Shown here: positions 12,001 through 25,081 of the stretch, one piece after another
Layout of the letters: each line of letters begins with the position of its first letter
Position numbering within the stretch: position 1 is the stretch's first letter
Assembly (NCBI RefSeq): GCF_040054535.1
Contig: NC_090797.1
Span: 8,611,001-8,675,000, forward strand
DNA length: 64,000 bases
Direction of reading: 5' to 3'
Source: Antennarius striatus
Taxonomy: Eukaryota > Chordata > Actinopteri > Lophiiformes > Antennariidae
The notes under the pieces: model-generated
Told to the model about the DNA's origin: nothing
The model's input: the letters and a program-made list of their open reading frames with translations, nothing else
Databases searched by the model: none
Translations under genes and position numbers: made by a program

Positions 12001-15000
12001 ACAGAGCTAAAAGTTTAAGATTGTGTGTGTGCATACATTATCAATAGTCTGCTTCAACTTTTGTTAAAGCGAAACATGACAATTTTCATAAATGAATTGT
12101 TCCCTTACATTCAACGTAGAATTCACACGTATAAGTTGTTGGACATATTGGTGGTGGCCAAACACCCTGACTAAATGTAGAGAAGGTATGTTTTGAGCAA
12201 GAATTGGGTTATTTCCTTAAAAGTTGCACAGTCTTGCTTTAAGCCAGAAGGTTAAATATAATATTATTAGATATTTGTTTGCAGCTCCCTGAATTAAAAA
12301 CAAAGAATTCATTTCAATTTGTTTTTCCTTATCTGTAATGAAGGTTTTAAAACCTGCATAGATGCTTTTGATGTCTACTCATTATGAATTCCATTATCAG
12401 ACGATCTGACGGCTCAAAGAAGAAACTTGTTGGTGAACTACTCTGGTCCTCCCAGACCGTCAGATGAATGGTATAAACCAAAGACTTTTTATTGGGGAGA
12501 AAAGAACCTCAATATGAAATATTTTGTCTTCAACCAAACCCATTAAATGTCTTTTGATGCCACTTGTCTGAACTGCACTGCAGCTGCAATACACCCTTCA
12601 CACACTGTCTCTGGTATCTGAAATACAGCTTGTGTTATAGATGGCAAAATGAGCCTCTCCGTGTATCTGGTAAAGTTCCAAATCATTTAAAAAAAAACAA
12701 CAACCTGTCAATTATGTGAAATGATAAGTACACCTAAAATCTGGGAGTTAGTGAAACAATCACTTTTGTGTAAGGTGTTCAATGAGAAGATTTCCTGAGG
12801 CTCACTGTCCAAAAAAAACAAAACCTGTTTGATTACAGCGCTGTTATTTATGGTGCTTGATTGCCTTCTGTAGAAAGAAAAAATACAAATTGTTCACCAT
12901 TCCTGCTGAATAAACCACTTGTCAACATCGCAGAAATGGCTGGACAGTTTTTCATGCAGCATGCACACACTCATAAAACCTTTGAGGAAACTTTATCCTG
13001 TAAAGACATTACTCACTCTATTACGCAACATTGCATTGGTAAACTCTATACAGCTTTTATGAGGAACCCTGTGGATCTAAATGCATAAAAAGCACATCAT
13101 TTCAAAGCAAAGGGGCAAATCTTTTAAGCCGTAGCTGAAGCTGTAACTCTAACGGAGTTGTGCAGGATAAAAGCGAGCATGCTGAATGACAAAGTGATAC
13201 TTCCTCAGAAGTGGTGAGTTCTGCCAAAGCAAACATCGGGGCGTGGTGCTCCCTGAAGTTTGAGCTGCATCTTCAGCTCTTCAGAGAGGATGCTTGCTGT
13301 GACGGAGTTCTCACTCACTCACTGTCAGCACTCTTTCGCACAGATGTGAGTAGGACAACAATCAGATCCTGAGAAACTGGCTCTCTATCCGGTGCTCAGC
13401 AGACGACAGGAATCAAACTGTGGAGAAACACAAAAGGTTGGTGAGGCACCGGTCATCCTGGATGTTATTTCATCCATCTCTTTGACTGAAATACAGTAGA
13501 GTAAATCTTCTCACCATAGTGGTCCAGTTCCAGCTGAAGATTTTGAGTTAAAATATGTGGGAGAAATACGGTGCAGAGAGAGAGTTGGATGGCAACGAGG
13601 CAACCAACCACAATAAAAGAAGCAATTATCAAACAGAATATGGACCTTAAATGTATATACTTGTTATTATTATAAAAAACAAATGATAGATTGTCTTGAA
13701 AATATTGAATGTGTAATTTTGGTTACATGGTGACTCATGGAGTGCAACACAGAGATGCTTGAACGACCTCAAGAACTAGAATGGTTCTGGAAAGAGCACA
13801 ATCTCTTCCCATTGATCTGCTGGAAGTCAGAACCAGAGCATCTAAGGACACAGATTTTGGAGTGAAACACAATCTCTCCACACTCTTCAACTCCTCATCT
13901 TAAGCACACAATTGTCTTTTGAATGACCTTGTGGTCTGTTTTACTACACTCACCAATTTTACTACTTATTCTACTGATTGTTTTACAGGAAAAGGTTGCA
14001 AAGTTTCAATTTTTCCAATAGGACCAACAGGATTTCACTTTGCCGGGTTTGACTTTCAGTCCGGCAGTTGTCAGCTCAGCATTTGTCATCTCTTATCCCA
14101 TATATTTTCACATCCAGAGGCAAGCGTCCAGTTTTTGGCTAAGTTGATTCTGACAAGTTGTCACATTTTATTGTAATCGTGATCCGGTGCAATATATAAG
14201 AGGAAACATAGGCAGAAGGCTCCTAAGAGTGCACCATAAGCCTTGCTTTACAATGACAACATTAGCATTTATATTAAAGTAAGTGAATAAAAAAACTCAT
14301 CTCAACCATTGTGAGAGATTCTCTCTCTTTCTCGATTTCAGTCGACAGTGGAAATTCACTGAGGCTTGATTATAGCAGGAGAGAGTGTTGGCTCAGCTGT
14401 GTGCTTTAAGAACCCATGATGTCAGAGCCTTATTTTCCTTGGAGAGACTCTCATCAGCTGCATTGTTCCAGGAAACCACGGTCTGTTCTCTAGGCAATAA
14501 AAAGCTCCTGCCCAAAATGCGGTCCCACCGCCTTTGCGCCCGCATCGCTGCTGAATGCAGCATGCCGGCACTACTGGCACGACTCAAACCTCCGCAGCAC
14601 AAACACACAGACATCCAACATCACGCATGGAGCATCAGTGCATCAGATTTCCCTGGAACTGGAACTGGAACTGTCTCCCCTCCGTTGTGACATTGTTAGT
14701 TTTCCTTTCTTTATATTTTCCATATTAAGATGAATGTCGGCGATGACAGGTAACATGTCAATACAGGTCGAGGAAATAATATTCTAAAACAAAGCTGCTA
14801 CTCATGTCACAGAGTCCAAGGTTCCTGAGGCCTCTTTATGCTAAAGGCTGAAGGCGGCGAGACTGAAATGCAGCAACTGACAGGTGATGCAAGAAGGACA
14901 ATTAAAAAAAAAACTGTCCCACAGGTTACTGAAGACTAAAATGTAAACTATCAAATCTGGATGCAATCATGTTTTGCTTACAAACAACACTAAACAAGCA

Positions 15001-16709
15001 GTGAAATGGTCAATGGTATAATAAAGTTCATCAGTATTGATTAAAGCTTTGCCTGACTTGTTATGGAAAACATAAAGATTTAAGATGCATGATACCCACC
15101 GAATCACATCTGGTCTTCATAAGATTGTTTGGCCTTTTTGCTAATGCACTTTGTTAGACAATTATGGTAATGATTTCTTAGAAATTCAGAGGAGGGAAAA
15201 AATAACAGTTACAAGATAAAGAGTTTCACCACGGTTTAGAGTTTGTTGAATCTTCTCAGCAATGAAAGTGAGAGAGCCAAGAAGCTTTAAATCAGGTGAA
15301 CTCGCATTGATTTGCAGCGTGTCTGCTGTTAATTGAGTACATTAATACAGCCTGTATCGGAGGAAATATGGGAAATGGGAGGGTGAGATTATCAGAAAGA
15401 GAGGAACAGCGAGAAAGGTTACAACAACAGAGCATGGAGCTCACAAGTTCAGTTGTGCTTCTGCTGGAACGCTCTTGCCCCTGTGGACAAGTTCAGTTCT
15501 TCAGTAGAAGTCCTTTCCCTCCAACAATAATACTTACAAAATAAAGGCTGACTGCTCCAAGTAAAATCACTTCAGCTGAGTTCAATAGCTATTATTCATG
15601 ACCTGGTTCACCATCCTTTGTGCTGCAGCTCCTGTGATGTTAATAAGGTAAGCCTTCTGAGCTCAGACGAAGCAAGTAGCTGTGTCAACACAAAGGTCTT
15701 TTGGTTTTCGCATGCCTCCACCTTTTAGTGTCAACTGAGGATTGTCACTTTGATAGAGATTGATCACAAAACTATGGCAGATTAATGTTTTTGGAAACTT
15801 TTATTTGCTCACTTTTATGAATAAAACTCTCATGCCCTTAAACCATTCTGGTAAAATAAGTGGAACAAAATCTAAGATCAAAATTGCTCCAACCATTAAC
15901 TCATCCATTCATCCATCCATCCATCCATCCATCCATCCATCCATCCATCCATCCATCCTCCATCCATCCATCCATCCATCCATCCATCCATCCATCCATC
16001 CATCCTCCATCCATGCCAATAGAGGAGGACCTGAATAAGTTAGTGGATGAAATGTAAATGATTGTTAAGGAGCTTTAGTGATGCTGGTACACACATTTTT
16101 CACAATCAGAGATGTTCTATCATCATCGTCTCATCAGCGGCTCACACTGAGAGGTTTTCAGACACATCACTGACCTTTCTGGATGGGATTTTTTTCCCAG
16201 TCATGGGTGTCTACTGTCACCATTCAAACAGAATGACTCAGTCTGACAACCCAGAGATTATTTTTATGCAACACAGCCAGTATTTGTCCTGTAACCTGCT
16301 GGGTTCATTTCAACAAGTGGATGTTGAGGGGAAAAAACATCCTCTATTGATTCCTGTCCTTTGACATTGTGAGCCTTCTTGAGCTGTAATGTTGTAGAAA
16401 TTACAGCTCTCAATGTCTGATCTTTTAAGGTTATCACATGTCTAAACTAATTGAAGTGGCAGTCTTTTTCTTCACATGGAAACACCTATTATTGGAATAA
16501 CTACACATTTGCTGCGACCTTTAAACTTCTCCTTGCCATCGTCCTCTAAGAGGAAATTACAGCTGCAGGAGACACGACTCTTCTTTGACTTCACTCATTT
16601 ATATTACTGGCAAAATGACATCACACTGGATATAAAAGACAACTGACAGCCCTGTCACCTGTTAAGAGAGAGATAGAGATCAGTCAGACTGCAAAAGTAA
16701 ATACAGTTG
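12001..16709. other. igf1-pmch intergenic region
   Basis: No exon with plausible splice sites and a recognisable protein was found. Short reading frames are all below about 105 codons and resemble no known family. Apart from the CATC microsatellite, I see only AT-rich unique-looking DNA and simple A/T runs. A TATA-like TATAAAAG at about 16632, some 80 bases before the pmch start, is a reasonable pmch core-promoter candidate. Confidence 0.5.
15901..16014 (+). repeat. (CATC)n microsatellite
   Basis: A tetranucleotide CATC/ATCC array is interrupted twice by TCCTCC. It produces an artificial Ile-His-Pro-Ser repeat reading frame that should not be taken as coding. Confidence 0.95.
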
Positions 16710-16718
16710 ATGCCATGA
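16710..16718 (+). promoter_or_regulatory. minimal upstream ORF overlapping the pmch start
   Basis: ATGCCATGA places an upstream ATG-CCA-TGA two-codon frame whose last bases contain the authentic pmch ATG at 16715. Ribosomes that initiate at the first ATG would stop within the real start codon. Such overlaps can tune start-codon use. Whether the mRNA includes it depends on the transcription start, which is not known. Confidence 0.4.
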
Positions 16719-19274
16719 TCTCTGTTCATTCTGTCCTGTTCGCTCTTGTGCTGTTTTCTGAGATGAACAGTCACTTTGCTGCTGCCGTGCCTGCAACTAT
16801 AATTGAAGATGATATGGCAGATAAAGATGGCCTGGGCTTGATACTGAGGGATGACCCCATGACTGAGCTTGCTGTGGTTCCCCTCATGTATAGACGAAAC
16901 CATGCGCTCGACAACAGCTTAAGGGATGAAGATGGAAGTCGTAAAGTCATCACTGTCTCAGTAAGTGCTAGAAAAATTAAAGGCTCTTTCTTTTTAGTAA
17001 GTGAGGCACCTTTAGTGCTTTGATTGTATTAACATCGATAATTTATAGACATCAAAATGTTAGTAATTATTTACGATCTGTAAGAAAGTGGGTTTATTTA
17101 GTCAAACCTTGCTGTTTCTGCTTGATAAAGTTTTTTCAATAAGCCAATGTGACAAATTGAAAGTACCACCTGAATAGAAAATAATGGGAATTATTTGTTG
17201 TTGGTTGCTGCCCTGAGCATGATGTAAAAAATTCAACAGCACAATGTCAGAAACAAATGTCGTAATCTACAGATTTGACTGTGAACAGTTTTCATTGGTC
17301 CCTGCTTCAGATAGAAGGTAGTTCCAATGAAAATAGCTCACCATGAAGCCTCTGAATTAAACATAATGGAGAGATTGTTTCTGGAAGGACATTCTGTAGC
17401 TTAAGTTTTGAATCTAATTTTTCAATACTTTGAGCGTAATGATAAATGTGTGATATGCGTAAAAGAAATGGTGAGAAATTCTCAAGGGCGGGAATCATGA
17501 GCTGGACAGCACCAGTTTTATTATTTATTCAGGAACACCGTTATGGGAAGAAACCATTTCCCAGCGTGTCAAAGCACGACAATACAATCAATCACAGCTA
17601 ACAACATTACAGCCAATGGGAGTCTTCATATGTGGAGCAACAATCATCAAAAGATGATTACCTCACAATAGAAACAAACTAATGAAAAATATTTTCATTC
17701 ACTCCTAAAGTGATGAGTGTGCAGATAATGAATCAATGAAAATGTTGGTTCCTGTGTAAGTGGGTTTATGTTTTGCTCTGGGGTGTTCATCACCCACTGA
17801 CACATATCGAGGATCAACAAGCTGAGTTTAGATCAAGGTAAAGTTTATGTATGCTTGTTTAGCACTGTTAAGAAAAAACAGTTTTGTAACTGGTACATTT
17901 TTATCAATGTGGCTTTCAGAGGGGGGAAGTCTGTGGAAGTGTCACTGCCACTGAAATCTGATTAGATCAATTAATAATTAATTTTTAAAAATAATAATAA
18001 TCAATCAGTTTGTTTATAAGAAAACCAATAGCTGCACATTGTGTGTTTTATGTGACTATCCAACATGCTTAATTCTGGGGGATGACGTTGCTCTTGAATT
18101 TGTTGTGAGTATCTATTCTCTTATTTGGGTGAAAAACTATTTTTGCTGTCTCGTTAACAAAGAAGTAAACCAGCTCCCGGCCATTTGGATTATTCTTATT
18201 CATTCTATCCCAAACTGATAAAATCTGACTAGCTTGTTTGCAGTTGTTTAATCTGCCAAAGACATCCATGCTTCATTACCCTTTGCTGAATAAGATTAGC
18301 GCCACTTAACAACAACGAACCACAGTCGAACAACAAAGTCCACATTATCTCCATCCAGTGTCTGAACATTTGACCCCTTTCAATTTGAGTCAGTATTTTA
18401 CACGCAACTATGAAATCTTTAACAGCAGCACTGGAAAACCGGGAAATACTATTAGCTGAAAAGGTCAAATGATCACAAGCCTATAAAGATTTATTGCAGT
18501 CACAGTGGGAAGAATGATGATATATCTGTGCTCCCTCCTACGTTTAGCTGTATTTTGGAAAGGGTTTATCTGGCGGTTGCGTCTCCTGTGTGTCATGAAC
18601 ATGGTGGTTATCTGTGCAGTAATAGGGAACAGGCAGCCATGATGGAGAGAACAAAGCCATCTGGTTAAACCAGGGCAGTGGAAGGAAACGGGCCGCTGTG
18701 ATGTAGTAAAATCTGGGAAGCACATTTCTTCCATTTGGGGTTCCTGTGGCTTGGATCAGCTGGTGAAAACAGATCCAACACCTGTGCTGCAAGTGAAAAG
18801 ATCATCTCTGAAAAAGTTTCCTGCAACTTGACGATCCACAGCTCAGGTCCTGTAGCAAGCAGTGTAGTGTGTGTGGTCTCACGGTATCGCATGTGATCGC
18901 TGATCAATACTGTGTTTCAGGACATGGGGCTGAAAGGTATTCATGGGCTGAACTCAGCCTTCACCCGCATCCTTCCACTGCTCCCAGGCCAAGGCTTGAG
19001 CAACATTCCTGCTCAGCATAGTTTTAAGATTGATCGCAGAGACACCGACAGCGACAGTAAGTATCTGCTAACTCATAAAATGGTTCCAGTTTTGATTTTC
19101 TAAAGAATATATCAGTTTACCTCACCAATGAAGTTGATTCATATATAAAGGATTATCTCTTCACTTGCTTCTTGCTAACTCTTAACTTCCTTTCCTCTCT
19201 TCCGCTCTCTTGCTCTAGTGCTGCGGTGTATGGTGGGGAGAGTGTTCCGACCTTGCTGGAAAGTTCAAGCCTAA
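16715..19274 (+). CDS. pmch: pro-melanin-concentrating hormone (pmch, mammalian-type MCH precursor)
   Basis: This is a secreted neuropeptide precursor; MCH acts in hypothalamic feeding and energy circuits and, in fish, in skin paling. There are three exons: 16715-16960, 18921-19056 and 19219-19274, all GT-AG with closing phases, giving 145 residues. Residues 1-24 form a hydrophobic signal peptide ending AAA. The C-terminus shows the dibasic site RR, then DTDSD, then MLRCMVGRVFRPCWKVQA with the two ring cysteines (C..GRV.RPC). The ring Tyr usual in MCH is Phe here, and two residues (QA) follow the usual terminal Val. The three-exon layout and the MLRC start resemble mammalian PMCH more than the short fish MCH1 gene. 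Position between igf1 and parpbp supports the assignment. A poly(A) signal, AATAAA at 19302, lies only 28 bases past the stop, in transposon-like sequence. Confidence 0.95.
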
Positions 19275-20740
19275 TTGCAGAAAACTTTGAATGTTGTGTA
19301 AAATAAAATCAGAATGCCATGATTTGCAAATTCTTTTCAACCTATGTTCAACTGAATATTCTTCTCCTTTCGGCTTTTCCCTTCAGGGGTCACCACAGTG
19401 AATCAATTGCCTCCATCTAACCCTGTTTCCTGCATCCTTTTCTCTCACATCAACTACCTTCATGTCCTCTTTCACTACATCCATAAACCTCCTCTTTGGT
19501 CTTCCTCTAGGCCTCCTGCTTGGCAGTTCAAAACTCAGCATCCTTCTATCAATATATTCACTATCTCTCCTGTGGACATGTCCAAACCATCTAATCTCAT
19601 CCATATTTAACTGAATACAGTAAAAAAACAAACAAGGAAACTCAATTTCTACATATAACATTGCACCAAAAAGTAAAATATGTTGTTTGTAAATGAGTTT
19701 GGAATTACACTGGTACCTTCATTAGTTTGATGTTCAAGAAATTTTACATTGAGTTGGTTATCTAGTTCAGTTACCTTTGAATATTTGCCATTTGTAGAAT
19801 TTGATCTTAGCTGTAAGTCATTTTTTGATGTGTTACAGTATTGAATTGTGGATCTTATGGAGAAACAACAATGGTCCCATTTCAAGATAATAACACGTAT
19901 TATTTTTAATATCAGATAATTCCTTGCATAATCCTGTTGGAAGACAGATAAACCATTGCTGGCAACATAACCTCCTGAGTGAAGGTAACAATAGATTTAA
20001 TTTTCAAAATGATAAAATTCAAGTTCTTAGACTCTAATTCTAGCCCATTCCTGTTTGATATTCAACTTTGGACGCTTAACAGTAGACAATGTGCCACACA
20101 TGTTCAATAGGACATCTGTTGGACTGTAGCCTGACCAGTCTAGTACCCAAACTCTGTTACTCCAAAGCCACAGTGTTGTAACACTTGCAGAATGTGGCTT
20201 GGCCTTGTCTTGCTGGAATAAGCAAGGACATCCCTCAAAAAAGACCTAACAGTTTGGTTACAGCATATGTTGCTCCAAAACCTGCGTGTATGCACAGGTA
20301 TTAATGGTGCATTCATAAATGTGCAAAATATACCCATGCCACAGGCACTGACACGCCCTCTTAACATCAGAGGCTGGCTTTGGAGCTGGGGTCAATGTCA
20401 GAAGAGCCCACTTTTCCACTTGTGTTTGTCCAACTCAGATGAGCTGTTGCCCGGAGCAGTCACCATCTCTGGATGCTTTTGAAACCGTATATGGCTTTCA
20501 CATTACATGGTACAATCATTTATGGATCCAGCCAAAAATGGTTTCTCAAAGTGTTCCAAAACCCACTTTGTAGGCTAATATCCCTTATGCAATCACATTG
20601 GTTTTCAGTGCAGTGCTGCATGAGGATTAGGACCATTCTATACTAGTAGGAATTATGGGTTTTTTTTAGTTGTATTATGGACTGTGCATGTTGAGATACC
20701 CTGAGATGCAAACATGACTGACAAATTATCATTCTGTTCA
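19266..20740 (+). mobile_element. degenerate non-autonomous DNA transposon copy
   Basis: From the pmch stop codon onward the sequence follows, with many changes, a very common teleost element. Diagnostic parts are the terminal block around GTTGTGTAAAATAAAATCAGAATGCCATGATTTGC (19294-19328), then CTTTTCAACCTATGTTCAACTGAAT, and internally GCAGAATGTGGCTTGGCCTTGTCTTGCTGGAATAAGCA near 20190 and GTTGCTCCAAAACCTG near 20268. No intact transposase frame remains. A second copy lies at about 48060-49090. The family name is not certain from memory, and the right end is eroded. Confidence 0.6.
19364..19603 (-). mobile_element. RTE-type LINE 3' fragment nested in the DNA transposon
   Basis: Read on the minus strand this encodes WFGHVHRRDSEYIDRRMLS followed by RRPRGRPKRRFMD. 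This is the stereotyped C-terminal motif (W.GHV.R....GRPKRRWMD) of fish RTE-like and related non-LTR retrotransposons. It is bounded by near-identical flanks, TTCAACTGAATA on the left and TTTAACTGAATA on the right, consistent with a target-site duplication. It is 5'-truncated, as usual for LINE insertions. Confidence 0.75.
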
Positions 20741-20904
20741 TGTTTTACACAGCTTCAAAAGCTTTCTTTTTGTAATTGAGATTGTAGAAATGCTTCCCAT
20801 GTTGCTGCGCTTCCCTTCATGTGTTGTAAAAATAATGATATAACATTTCATTGTAATGCATTTACTAGTAGAAAAAGAGTGCAGACTATATATATAAATA
20901 AAAC

Positions 20905-20910
20905 TTTATT
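20905..20910 (-). terminator. parpbp: parpbp poly(A) signal
   Basis: TTTATT on the plus strand reads AATAAA on the minus strand, about 215 bases past the parpbp stop. It is the first canonical signal downstream of that gene and gives it a short 3'UTR. Confidence 0.55.
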
Positions 20911-21124
20911 GATAAGGAAAGGTCTCAATATATGTACATAGCTGGTTTCATGGTGGAATTTCACAGCTTATATATAGCAATACCATACAACTAGTCATTC
21001 AGTGCATTAGGTAAGATGAAATCAAATGTTGGGACCTGATTCAGGCTTCCAATGATCTGCTGTGAGATTTATCTGTTTGTCACACAAATGTACATGGGGC
21101 AAAAGTCAAATGAGTGCAGACAAT

Positions 21125-24100
21125 CTAGACTCTGAAGAAGCTGGTCAGCTTTCCCTGTCCAGCTATCAGCTTCTTACTCGAGGCCTTGCTGAATGTCTTG
21201 GTAGGGACATTAGGCCGTTTCTTCTTTGGAGGCTCATTCTCTGATTCTCCCAATTTGTCAGAATCCACTTGTTTCCTTTTGTTGCTCTTTTGATTCTGAC
21301 TGCTAGTTTTCTTTCTGTTGCCTGAACCTGCAGTTCTGTTTTGGGCATTTCCACTTCTTTGCTTAAGAGCAGCTCCCTGCCGCTTATTGGTCTGCTCCTC
21401 ATTCAGACATTCAAGGACAGGCTTTGCTGCAAAGATTGAAACAAGGCAAAAGAAAGTGTGACAAGCTGGTAGAAAAAAAAAGGAAATGTTATGACAAAAT
21501 TGCTGATGCTAGTTGAATCAGACGATGTGTTTATTCTATGAAGCTTAAATTTAACATTTGTCATGTAGCCTGATGGAGCTGAACCCAACGCCCACAAAAC
21601 AAAAAACAGAAGGAGAAATGTGAAGAAAAAAGTCTGTGAAAGTTTGCTTTCTCACAACAGATGTGGGTGTTAGCAGCTTTTATTGAATTGGGATTCATTC
21701 AATTTTTGATGGTAAGCACCAAGTTCACTATGAAGGGGTCAAGGCTCAATCTGAGAAGACGAACCTGGTCCTCCATCCAGCTGTGTTACATCAGAGGAAA
21801 CAGAAATGTGTCCCACCAGACAGGGACTACTGCAACACTAAGGTTGTAATGAATTCATTCATTGCAACATAACATAAGTACCTTTAGGACCCTTGATATT
21901 AAGTTTGAACCATTACCTGTGCTAGTCTCCTCTACATCCAAGTTGAACACCTCATCCACAGAAAGAATACTTTGGGGTTTGGGTGCTGGGTGGACACAAG
22001 TAGGGATCTGGCTGGTGCTGGGGAATTCCAGTACACGGTTGAGGGGCAGTTCTTCATCTTTGTATGTGCACGCAAACTGGGATCGAATGACTCTGTCTTT
22101 GGCCTGGAAAAACAGAAAATTAGTCCAGTTGATATGGGGATGATCAGTGTCGATTGTTCAGAGAAGGTGGCCTAGGTTCCTGGCTTTGAAATTTACTTTC
22201 TGTCTTGAATTGAGTGGTGTTTGGAACAAAAATTAACAATATTAAATTCTCAAATTTCAACAACTGCTTTCCAACTCCTGCACATTTTCAACCATTCAGC
22301 AAGGAAGAAGTGCCAAATGTCCAAAGCCATGCTAGAATCTCTTAAGGCTTAACTTATGAAGAGCAATGCTTTGAGCTTTAAAACTAATCCTAGCAGGGCA
22401 ATGTGCTCACAATCAAACCAATATGATGTTGTTAAACAGGCACATACTGTATATTCCCATAACGATTTAATGTGTTGGCATGTCAGTGTGATGTAACAAC
22501 TAGAAGGCCATTCATCGTAGAGCGCAAATGTCTGCAAAGGACAGACATTTCCTTTTCATGAAACAAAGCACTAATCCAAATTATAATTATCAACCTAGCC
22601 TAATCAAACTATCTGCATCATAACTGGCTGCACCAGCTTTTAAACAAAAGACCATGAATCTGCTCCTCCTCAAAGTTTCACAAAAATCTGATGAGCAGTT
22701 AATGCATAATTAATGAAAGTTTCAAAAATGTAAGAAAATCTGCAGGTTGGTTGACTAATTGATCCAAACAAAAATTACTTCTCACCTTTTTGATAACCAT
22801 TTAGTCTTCAAAATACTTTTACAAGCATAAATTTCGAACATTTTCTTCCTAAATTATGTCACATATGAAATTGTATGACATAAAGGTCATATAAGGACTG
22901 CTTTCTTTGTGAATTTATAAATATAAATGAATTTTCTGTTGGTTTTGGAATGCTGATTGGACAACAGTTTATTGCCTCTGAAAGACCTTTAAGGAAATAA
23001 TATTTATCATACTTTAATTGATTAACGTTCAAAATGACCAACAGAATAGTGAAATAATCAAAACAGTCATGGATTGCAACCCTACTTGTTGATCAGTGTT
23101 GGTGACTCAGAGTTGGTGGCCACGATTCCTGGCTTTAAAAATATTTTTAAATTTCTGAAGTTTTAAGAAACTAAAATTTAAACAGAAATGAGCTAACCAT
23201 TAAAACTGCTTTAAATCATTCTCCCCCAATGTAATTAGCTGATGGAAGTGTATATTTTGACTGTGTGACTTTAACACTGAATACAGGTACCTGATGATTG
23301 CCTTACATCATTGATAAAAGTTGATTCAAACATTATCCTGACTTCACACCACATTAAACAGGGGAAACTGTTTTCTTGCCAATCACCATTACCTGTCTAA
23401 TAAGTTGAGCAGCACCTCATTAAAAAGCAGTTTCGGACAGCCTAGTTAGTTACAAGAAAGTGAATAATAATAAAGACTAAAATCCTGGCCCTAGGGCACA
23501 TACATCCACATTTATTCATTCAGTGTTTGATCTATTTCTTCTTGGGATTATCACGATCCAAGGATTTCACCATTTAGGCTGGTGGGCAACAAGAGGGAGG
23601 ATAAATCTAAGGGAAAAATACAGCAAGCAAAGCTGTGTGGATCTTTAAAATACAAAGGGATTAAAGTATGTGTTTCAAAAGAAATGAGCGCCTACAACAA
23701 CTGCCAACTGAAGAATGAGAGACACAAACAATGGAACTAAAAACGTATGCTACCCTGTTTACATTCTAATAAAAAAAATATCTGAAGGACCCCAAAAGAA
23801 TGAGAGGCCATGGAAGAGTGAACATGGCCAAACTATGACTGACGGAGGGCATCTAATCCAATTACAGGAGGTGGGAGCTCATTGTGGCACTGTGTGTTCA
23901 GACTGCCCTCATTCCTCTGAAGATGGCTGTCCTGAAATAACCTCTGCCCACTGCTCAGGACACCTGACCAAGACATTCCTCACCGGACATCCAAAAGCAG
24001 GTGCAAACAATTTCTTCAGCTTTATGTTTTCACATCTGTTCTCATGCCCAGGTGATAGAAACAGCAGTGAGTAACAGGTGCACCATTGAAGTCTGAAATG

Positions 24101-24988
24101 ACATACATATGCTGTGATATCTGTTTATTTTCTGTGATTGGATCATCTGTTGCACAGAGAAAAATTTGGAAATGGCCCAAAAGCGGAAACTATATCTGTC
24201 TATCTTTGTATGCGCCAGCTGATGTCAGTGCATGATGGAACCACTGGATAAGTCTGGGATAAAATCATCCAGCACACAACAGGAAGCAATAACCTTTCAA
24301 GCTTCCCTTGCTAGTCGAATTACACGACTGATATGGCATCTTCAAAGTGAAATTGATGCAGAAAGCTTCCGCTCACCGAGTTCAGGAAGTGGTGAGCTAC
24401 CGAGGGACCATTACAGCGTACTCAAACAGGAAAGCAGCCAGATTGTGGAGAGCTAAAATGACATCTGCTAGCGCAATCAAATAAAAGAGCCATTTCTCAG
24501 AATGTGTTGAGCATACATGTTCGAAAGGAGTTCACACAGTGGATGTTTAAAGATCAGTCCGACTTCCAGATCTAAGCCTGATTGTGTCAATAACTTTTGG
24601 AGTGACTCAGCAACTGCTTTGTGCATGCAATAATGGAAAAGGTACTTTAAAGATTGCAATACTATTTACTATCACTTAAAAAAATGATGTGCAAAAAGAA
24701 GCAACAGCTCATTGAAAAGTAAAAGTACCAATTATGCTGCGGTATATTGTTCTAAATATTATATAATTAGATGATTATAATTGGTGCTTTAGCAGGTCTT
24801 ATCTGACTGTGGAAACAGATTCAAAAATCTACACTGCATGTTTAGTATTTCTGGACTTATTAAGACTAGTTTGGACCCGACAGAAAAGAGTCTTCATTTC
24901 AGGACTACAGGTATTTTTGAAATCTCTCTCAAAAGAGTCAAGAGTCAATACCTATTGACATAATTTAAGGTAATCTCTCAATTCAATT

Positions 24989-25081
<93 letters not shown>

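Noticed and set aside
12390..12475. Possible microRNA hairpin (ATCTGACGG ... CCGTCAGAT)
   Set aside because: Only about 9 bp pair, with a loop near 50 nt; too poorly paired for a precursor.
15760..16057. Two Ile-His-Pro-Ser repeat proteins
   Set aside because: Direct translation of the CATC microsatellite; not coding.
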